The notes beneath the pieces are model-generated. The model had not been told where the DNA came from and made no database searches. It saw nothing but the letters and a program-made list of their open reading frames with translations. From Rhodococcus sp. Z13 (GTDB lineage: Bacteria; Actinomycetota; Actinomycetes; Mycobacteriales; Mycobacteriaceae): a stretch of 64,000 nucleotides of DNA. The translations under genes were made by a program, and so were the position numbers. Position 1 is the stretch's first letter, and the number at the start of each line of letters is the position of its first letter. Of this stretch, positions 58,969 to 64,000 are shown piece by piece. The stretch covers positions 4,272,668 through 4,336,667 of the forward strand of contig NZ_CP107551.1 of assembly GCF_025837095.1 (NCBI RefSeq), given 5' to 3'.

Positions 58969-60666
58969 TCAGACGGTGCGGAAGTCGCGTTCGGTGCCGG
59001 CCCAGTCACGGGCCCACTCGCGCAGTTCCACGGCCCGTATCTTCGTGCCGTTGCCGCCGACCGTCGTCGGCATCCGTTCGACGATGTGGACGGCCGTCGG
59101 CACCTTGAACGCGGCGAGGGTCTCGCGGCACCACGCCCGCAACGCCGGAGAGGTGGTGTCGGCTGGGGCGTCGTCGGTGGGGACGACGAACCCGATCGCC
59201 TCGGTGTAGCCGCCGTCACCGGTGATCCCGACGACCTTGGCCGTGGCGACGCCGGGATGTTCCGCCAGGCGTGTCTCGATCTCGGCGGGGTCGACGAGGA
59301 AGCCGCGCAGCCGCAGCACGTCGCCCATGCGGCAGACGTAACGGTAGCTGCCGTCGCCGAGGGCGACCGCGAGATCGCCGCTGCGGAACCAACCGTCGGC
59401 CGTGAAGGCGCGGGACGCCGCCTCGGGGTTGCCGAGATAGGCGTCGACGACGTTCGGTCCGCGGAACTGCAGTTCGCCCTGCTCGCCGTCGGGGAGGACC
59501 CGGTCGTCGTAGGGATCGGCGACCCGCAGTTCGATCGCCGGATCGACCGGTCGCCCACCGCCGTTCCAGCGGACGGACTCCGGGTCGTCGGCGTGCCACA
59601 GCATCGCCAACGCGAACACCTCCGACGAGCCGAAGACCCCGGAGGTGTGGGTGTCGAACTCGTCGCGCAGCCACCGGGCGATCTCGTGGGAGCGGCCGAG
59701 GAAGTCGGCGATGCCCACCCAGCGCAGCGACGACAGGACGACACGCTCGCCGTCGTGCCAGGTGTCGTGGAGCCGGCCGAACAGGTCGTCGGCGCCCACG
59801 GCGTGGGTGACCCCGACGGCACGCATGCGGCGCAGCACCGCCGCGGGGTCGAACACCGTCTCCATGAGCAGCGCTCCCCCACCGGCGAGTGCGGCCAGCG
59901 CGGTGCTGAAACCGAACACCCCGGAGACGGGCAGCACGCACAGGGCGACATCGCCTTCGGCGACGGTCATGATCGCGGCGTCGGCGCGCCCGTGGCGGAC
60001 GATCGCGCTCTCGCGGTGCGCGGCGAGCTTCGGGACACCGGTGGAACCGGAGGTGGTGAACGCCACCGCGATCCGGTCCTCCGGGTCGTCGTCGGCGCCG
60101 GCCGGGGTGAGGGTCACGGTGTCCGGGGTCTGCGGCGCACGCACCCCACGGGTGTCGCCGCTGCCGGCCGTCCAGGCGCCGCCGCCCAGATCGAAGCCCT
60201 CGACGGTCGCGGTCGCAGCGGCGGGCCCGGGCACCACCGCGACGGCGGGGACGGTCACGTCGGGCACGGTCGCGGCGGCCTCGGACAGGCGCCCGAAGAG
60301 GTCGAGTCCGTGGAAGGCCGCCGGGACCGCGACGACGGCGGGCCGTGCGGCGGTGAGGATGTGCGCGACCTCGCCGGTGTTGTAGCGGGTGTTGACGCCG
60401 ATGACGTGCGCGCCCAGCGCGGACGCCGCGAACTGCCACACGAGCGCGTCGGACCAGTTCGGCAGCATGACCGCGACGCACTGGCCTGCGCGCAGCCCGA
60501 CAGCCTCGAGTTCCCGGCGCACGGCGTCGACGTGATCGCGGAACTCGCTGCGGCTGAGCGGAACTGCGGTGTCGTCGACCACGTCGTAGGCCAGCGGGGC
60601 GTCGGGATTCGCGGCGACGAGACCGTCGAGCAGGGCGGTGAGGGTGTCGGTGCGGGTGGTGGTCAC
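58969..60666 (-). CDS. AMP-forming acyl-CoA synthetase-like ligase
   Basis: A 565-residue ANL-superfamily enzyme. It shows the P-loop TTSGSTGVPKL near 205, GVFGSSEVFALAML in place of the usual YGxTE core, GDLAVALGDGSYRYVCRMGDVLRLRG at the hinge, and a C-terminal GNGTKIRAVELR with the candidate catalytic Lys. It is longer than the other ligases here, with an insert of about 40 residues before the P-loop. The GTG start overlaps the hydrolase stop (GTGA) and is preceded by GAGGAGGC. It is the last gene of a four-gene overlapping operon. Confidence 0.85.
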   Translation of the reverse strand: MTTTRTDTLTALLDGLVAANPDAPLAYDVVDDTAVPLSRSEFRDHVDAVRRELEAVGLRAGQCVAVMLPNWSDALVWQFAASALGAHVIGVNTRYNTGEVAHILTAARPAVVAVPAAFHGLDLFGRLSEAAATVPDVTVPAVAVVPGPAAATATVEGFDLGGGAWTAGSGDTRGVRAPQTPDTVTLTPAGADDDPEDRIAVAFTTSGSTGVPKLAAHRESAIVRHGRADAAIMTVAEGDVALCVLPVSGVFGFSTALAALAGGGALLMETVFDPAAVLRRMRAVGVTHAVGADDLFGRLHDTWHDGERVVLSSLRWVGIADFLGRSHEIARWLRDEFDTHTSGVFGSSEVFALAMLWHADDPESVRWNGGGRPVDPAIELRVADPYDDRVLPDGEQGELQFRGPNVVDAYLGNPEAASRAFTADGWFRSGDLAVALGDGSYRYVCRMGDVLRLRGFLVDPAEIETRLAEHPGVATAKVVGITGDGGYTEAIGFVVPTDDAPADTTSPALRAWCRETLAAFKVPTAVHIVERMPTTVGGNGTKIRAVELREWARDWAGTERDFRTV

Positions 60667-61532
60667 AGTGCCGCCTCCTCGGGGATACCGGCCTGCCGCA
60701 GCTCGCCGAGCCACGTGTCGGCGAGTGCGGCGAAGTCGTCGATCTCTTCCATGGGGTAGTGCCCGATGCCGTCGAGGATGGTGAAGCGGGCACGACCAGG
60801 GCAGGTGGCGTTGATCGTCTCGGCGACACGGCCGACCGCGGCGGGGTCGATCCACGGGTCGTCGACCCCGGCGACGAGGTGGATGGGGGCGGTCACGCGG
60901 TCGAGGCGGTCGCGCACGTCGTGGGTTCCCCAGCCGATCAGGTCGGACGAGGAGATCTCCGGGTCCTCCCGCTTGTGCATGAGCGCGATGACGTGCGCCT
61001 TCGATTCCGGAACCGAACGTCCCACGGAAGCAAGGGTTCCCAGATAGGTGCGTTCGGCCCGCGCCGGTCCGGCGACATCCTCGAGTTCGCGGCGCAGACC
61101 GGCGACGTTGACCCGGCCCGGTCCGGCCTCGGCCTCCATCGCGACGGCACCGGACAGGGGACGTTCGGGGCGGGTGGCGAGTTCGAGGGTGAGCTTGCCG
61201 CCGATGGAGCAGCCTATGACGAACGGCCGGTCGATGCCGAGGGCGTCGAGCACCGCGCACAGCCAGTCGCCGTAGCCGACGAGACTCGTGACGGGGCCGC
61301 CGGGTGCGGGTTCGGAGCGGCCGTGGCCGGGCAGGTCGGGAACGACGACACGGTAACCGCGGTCGGCGAGGTCGCGGGCGACGTGCCGCCACTGGACGCC
61401 GCTCTGGCCGGCGGTGTGGATGCACAGCACAGTGGGAAGCGGCGCCGTACCGTGTGCGGATCCTTCGGACGGAGTGACGATCTCGACGAAGCCGAGTGCT
61501 CCGTCGATCTCGAGGTAGCGGGCCTCGATCAT
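60663..61532 (-). CDS. Alpha/beta hydrolase
   Basis: A 289-residue alpha/beta-hydrolase-fold enzyme. LCIHTAGQSGVQW forms the oxyanion region (about 36-48), PDLPGHGRS follows, and the nucleophile elbow is GCSIGG with Ser near 111. A late Asp lies in AGVDDPW and the catalytic His in GHYPMEE. It could hydrolyse a ring-fission product, lactone or ester in the pathway encoded by this operon. The ATG at 61532 overlaps the hotdog-SCP2 stop (ATGA), and its own stop overlaps the ligase start. Confidence 0.87.
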   Translation of the reverse strand: MIEARYLEIDGALGFVEIVTPSEGSAHGTAPLPTVLCIHTAGQSGVQWRHVARDLADRGYRVVVPDLPGHGRSEPAPGGPVTSLVGYGDWLCAVLDALGIDRPFVIGCSIGGKLTLELATRPERPLSGAVAMEAEAGPGRVNVAGLRRELEDVAGPARAERTYLGTLASVGRSVPESKAHVIALMHKREDPEISSSDLIGWGTHDVRDRLDRVTAPIHLVAGVDDPWIDPAAVGRVAETINATCPGRARFTILDGIGHYPMEEIDDFAALADTWLGELRQAGIPEEAAL

Positions 61533-62266
61533 GAGCAGGCCTTCCGGGCGAGGGCACGGGCGTGCCCGATGATCGTGTGGAGCGGCTTGGTCAGCCGGAG
61601 GTACTCGTATCCGTCTCCGGTGGAGGAGAATTCGCCGCGGATCGCGCGGCGCATGAAGTCGTTCTCCTCGGACAGCACGAGCTCCACCCAGGCGTGGTCG
61701 GAGGCGACGAAGGTGAACGTCGCGCCGTGCGGGGTGCGGCGGGTGACGTCGACGATGCGACCCTTGTAGACACGCAGGTGCAGTTCGACCTCGCCGCTGC
61801 GCAGACCGATCGTGCCGTCCCAGGAGGACAGCGATGCCGTGAACTCCGGTTCCTCGGTGAGACTTTCGGCGAGCAGCGCACCCCATGCGGGAGTGCAGAA
61901 GTCGAGTTCGGGCACGGTCTGCGGCTCGGTGTCGGCGAACCAGGACTGCGTGCCGGATTCGCGGACCCGGCCTGTCGTGTCGAGCAGCCGGATGTGACGG
62001 CGGACGGTACGGCCGGAGACGCGGGTGACGACACCCTCGGCGACCACCGTCTCGTCGGGCGAGACCGCCTCATGGGTGGTCCAGTCGACGCCGGCGAGGG
62101 TGGCGCCCGGCAGGGCGGGGACGAGCCGTTCGGCGGCGAGGGCACCGGCCAGTGCGGAACCCGCCGGGACGGCGAGGCCGGCCTCGGAGAGGACCTCGGT
62201 GACGGTCCGGGACGGGGAGGTGACGCGGTCGCCGACGGCGAGCGTCGCGGTGCTGGAGGTGCTCAT
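61529..62266 (-). CDS. Hotdog domain fused to an SCP2-like domain
   Basis: A 245-residue protein with two parts. Residues about 1-115 look like a thioesterase/MaoC hotdog (VTEVLSEAGLAVPAG, LPGATLAGVDWTTHEAVSPDETV). Residues about 125-240 resemble an SCP2 sterol-carrier fold, including SWDGTIGLRSGEVELHLRVYKGRIVDVTRR and the C-terminal YLRLTKPLHTIIGHAR. Such a fusion could bind a hydrophobic acyl-CoA and present it to a partner. Both domain calls are from pattern recognition and the SCP2 call is the weaker. It overlaps the dehydrogenase stop and the hydrolase start by four bases each. Confidence 0.65.
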   Translation of the reverse strand: MSTSSTATLAVGDRVTSPSRTVTEVLSEAGLAVPAGSALAGALAAERLVPALPGATLAGVDWTTHEAVSPDETVVAEGVVTRVSGRTVRRHIRLLDTTGRVRESGTQSWFADTEPQTVPELDFCTPAWGALLAESLTEEPEFTASLSSWDGTIGLRSGEVELHLRVYKGRIVDVTRRTPHGATFTFVASDHAWVELVLSEENDFMRRAIRGEFSSTGDGYEYLRLTKPLHTIIGHARALARKACS

Positions 62267-63459
62267 GCCTGCTCGGGCCTTCCGAGGAGTTCGTCGGAGA
62301 TGATGCGCATCTGGATCTCGCTGGTGCCTTCGAAGATCTTCGTCAGACGCGCGTCGCGCCAGTGGCGTTCGACCTGGAAGTCGGTGGTGTAGCCGGCGCC
62401 GCCGTGGATCTGGACCGCTTCGCTGGTGACCCGCTCGGCCATCTCGGTGGCGACGAGCTTGCACATCGACGCCTCGAGCGAGCAGCGACGGCCGGTGTCG
62501 ATGTCGGTGGCCACCGAGTACATCAGCTGGCGCGCCGCCTCGATGTCGGCGGCCATCTTCGCGATCTTGAACCGCAGGTGCTGGAAATCGCCGATGGGAC
62601 GGCCGAACTGGCGGCGGGTGTGCACGTACTCGATGGAGTCCTCGAGCGCGGCGCGGGCCAGGCCGATGGCGCGGGCGGCGGTGTGGGCGCGGCCCACCTC
62701 GAGGCCGGAGACGGCGAGGTAGAAGCCCTTGCCCTCCTCGCCGAGCATCTTGTCGGCGGGGATGCGGAAGTTGTCGAAGGAGAGCTCCCAGGTGTTCCAG
62801 CCGAAGTAGCCGATCTTGCGGACCTTGGTGCCCGAGATGCCCTCGGGGAACACACCGCGTTCCTTCTCCACGAGGAAGGCACTGATACCGCGGTGCGGCT
62901 TGGCCGGATCCTTGTTCGGATCGGTGCGGGCGAAGAGCACGAGGTAGTCGGCCTCGTCGGCGTAGGTGCACCACATCTTGGTGCCGTTGACGACCCACTC
63001 GTCACCGTCGCGCACGGCGCGGCAGGAGATGTTGGCAACGTCGGAGCCGGCTTCGGCCTCCGACAGGGCGTACGCGCCGAGGTACTCGCCGCGGGCGACC
63101 TTCGGCAGCAGTGCCGCCTCCTGTTCGGGGGTGAATCCGCCGCCCATGCCGTTGCCGCGGGCGAGCAGACCCGAGACGCTCATCCACGCCCGGGAGAGTT
63201 CCTCGGCGACGAGGCAGTACTCGAAGACGCCGAGCCCGAGACCGCCGTGCTCCTCGGGGATCATGATCCCGAAGAAGCCGATCTCGGCCATCTCCTTCTT
63301 GAGCGAGTCCGGGATCGTGCCCTGCACGGGGTCGAGCTCGTTGGCGACGGGCAGGACCTTCGTCATGGCGAAGTCGCGGGCGAGATCGCGGATCGCGAGA
63401 CGTTCCTCGGTGAGATAGCGCGGGGAGTCGGTGCGCGGCTGCGAGGGGCGGTGGGTCAT
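62263..63459 (-). CDS. Acyl-CoA dehydrogenase (complete single-domain type)
   Basis: A 398-residue enzyme with the full acyl-CoA dehydrogenase motif set: YALSEAEAGSDVANIS, GTKMWCTYADEADY, RRQFGRPIGDFQHLRF, and the C-terminal RDARLTKIFEGTSEIQ containing the usual catalytic Glu. Unlike the split and fused dehydrogenases in the CoA-ester island it should be a self-sufficient homotetramer using electron-transfer flavoprotein. It is the first gene of the overlapping operon. The TetR-like gene lies upstream on the same strand, and a TTAACG..TGTTCA element lies in the 91-base gap. Confidence 0.92.
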   Translation of the reverse strand: MTHRPSQPRTDSPRYLTEERLAIRDLARDFAMTKVLPVANELDPVQGTIPDSLKKEMAEIGFFGIMIPEEHGGLGLGVFEYCLVAEELSRAWMSVSGLLARGNGMGGGFTPEQEAALLPKVARGEYLGAYALSEAEAGSDVANISCRAVRDGDEWVVNGTKMWCTYADEADYLVLFARTDPNKDPAKPHRGISAFLVEKERGVFPEGISGTKVRKIGYFGWNTWELSFDNFRIPADKMLGEEGKGFYLAVSGLEVGRAHTAARAIGLARAALEDSIEYVHTRRQFGRPIGDFQHLRFKIAKMAADIEAARQLMYSVATDIDTGRRCSLEASMCKLVATEMAERVTSEAVQIHGGAGYTTDFQVERHWRDARLTKIFEGTSEIQMRIISDELLGRPEQA

Positions 63460-63495
63460 GAGGAGTTACTCCATTCGGGGGACCGGAGTAGGTCA

Positions 63496-63509
63496 TTAAC
63501 GCTTGTTCA
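63496..63509. promoter_or_regulatory. Candidate TetR operator upstream of the last operon
   Basis: TTAACGCTTGTTCA is an imperfect inverted repeat (four of six arm positions symmetric), 37 bases upstream of the acyl-CoA dehydrogenase start and downstream of the TetR gene. It is a weak candidate. Confidence 0.3.
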
Positions 63510-63550
63510 CCCAGTACAGCATGACGCACACCACACGTCAACGGGAGAAA

Positions 63551-64000
63551 TCAGCCGGCCGAGTATCCGACCAGATTCAGCGCGTAGAGGGCGAAGTCGT
63601 CGGCGACCTCCTCCGCCGTGAGCGGGCCGTCCTCCCGGAACCACAGCGGGATCCCGGCACACATGGTGAGCACGGCGGCCACCGCCTGCGACACCCGCCG
63701 CACCGAGAAGATTCCTTGCGCCACAGCTTCTTCCGCGATATCGACGAACAGCTGCTCCTGGGCGTCACGGGAGCCCACCACCCGCTTGCGGTCGATCTCG
63801 CCGAGATAGCGGAGCTCGGAGTTGGCCACCAGGCAGGCACGCGGGTTGCGGGCGATGTAGAGCGAGTGGGCCGCGACGGCCGCGCGCCACCGCTCGGCGG
63901 GATCGTCACCCGTCTTCCGCAGCGCGTTGCGGGTCGCGGTGAACTGCTCGTCGCTCGCGCGGCGCAGGATCTCCACCAGCAGTTCCGACTTGTTCTCGAA
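63551..64000 (-). CDS. TetR-family transcriptional regulator, C-terminal part (truncated by window end)
   Basis: The frame runs from the window edge with FENKSELLVEILRRASDEQF, the start of helix 4 just after the DNA-binding domain in TetR proteins, and continues through an all-helical ligand-binding domain of about 150 residues. The N-terminal helix-turn-helix lies outside the window; the internal ATG at 63976 is not the start. It precedes the four-gene operon on the same strand and is the likely local repressor. Confidence 0.82.
   Translation of the reverse strand, partial: FENKSELLVEILRRASDEQFTATRNALRKTGDDPAERWRAAVAAHSLYIARNPRACLVANSELRYLGEIDRKRVVGSRDAQEQLFVDIAEEAVAQGIFSVRRVSQAVAAVLTMCAGIPLWFREDGPLTAEEVADDFALYALNLVGYSAG

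Overview
The window is high-GC actinobacterial chromosome, most likely Rhodococcus or a near relative in the Nocardiaceae. The evidence is the codon use, an Lsr2 nucleoid protein, a GT87 mannosyltransferase, many FadE/FadD-type genes, and a cat-phe-ben gene order matching that described for rhodococci. No rRNA, tRNA, CRISPR array, transposase or phage gene was seen. Genes are densely packed and no stretch over 300 bases lacks one.

Region 1 (1-2455) holds the tail of a LigB/DODA-type dioxygenase gene, an HSL-type esterase and an alkaline-phosphatase-fold phosphodiesterase. Region 2 (2492-19473) funnels aromatic compounds to catechol and into the ortho-cleavage pathway. catABC with divergent IclR-type catR convert catechol to 3-oxoadipate enol-lactone. 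pheR/pheA2A1 (AraC regulator plus two-component flavin monooxygenase) should make catechol from phenol. benABCD-K-R-E take up benzoate and convert it to catechol, and include a 907-residue LuxR/LAL-type regulator. A collapsed Baeyer-Villiger monooxygenase remnant sits between two strong hairpins in the middle of this block.

Region 3 (19463-26042) is mixed: a short UvrA-like ATPase, a VOC/AraC pair, gpsA, a nitroreductase, and an AztD-like zinc chaperone lipoprotein behind an apparent Zur box. Region 4 (26073-49678) is a large CoA-ester catabolic island: four acyl-CoA dehydrogenase genes, two of them two-domain fusions with opposite domain order; three AMP-forming ligases; two enoyl-CoA hydratases; a double-hotdog dehydratase; an SDR; two thioesterases; a nitronate monooxygenase homologue; a cyclase; and a GntR/FadR regulator. 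It is interrupted by a GT87/AzlCD/M50 housekeeping block (35241-38297). Four promoter regions in the island share an ACATaGTT-type operator-like motif, so I infer one regulon for a substrate I cannot identify.

Region 5 (49738-58955) carries accessory housekeeping genes: nucleoside hydrolase, Lsr2, FUSC transporter with MarR regulator, DUF72, an HdeD-like membrane protein, PPOX, a GYD protein, an MFS carrier, and a beta-lactamase-fold lipoprotein lacking its catalytic residues. Region 6 (58969-64000) is a tightly overlapping four-gene operon (acyl-CoA dehydrogenase, hotdog-SCP2 fusion, alpha/beta hydrolase, AMP ligase) below a TetR gene cut by the window end.

Two structural themes recur. Several convergent gene pairs share a perfect hairpin that encloses a stop codon. 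Short tandem duplications of gene 3' ends, stop codon included, occur at three places.
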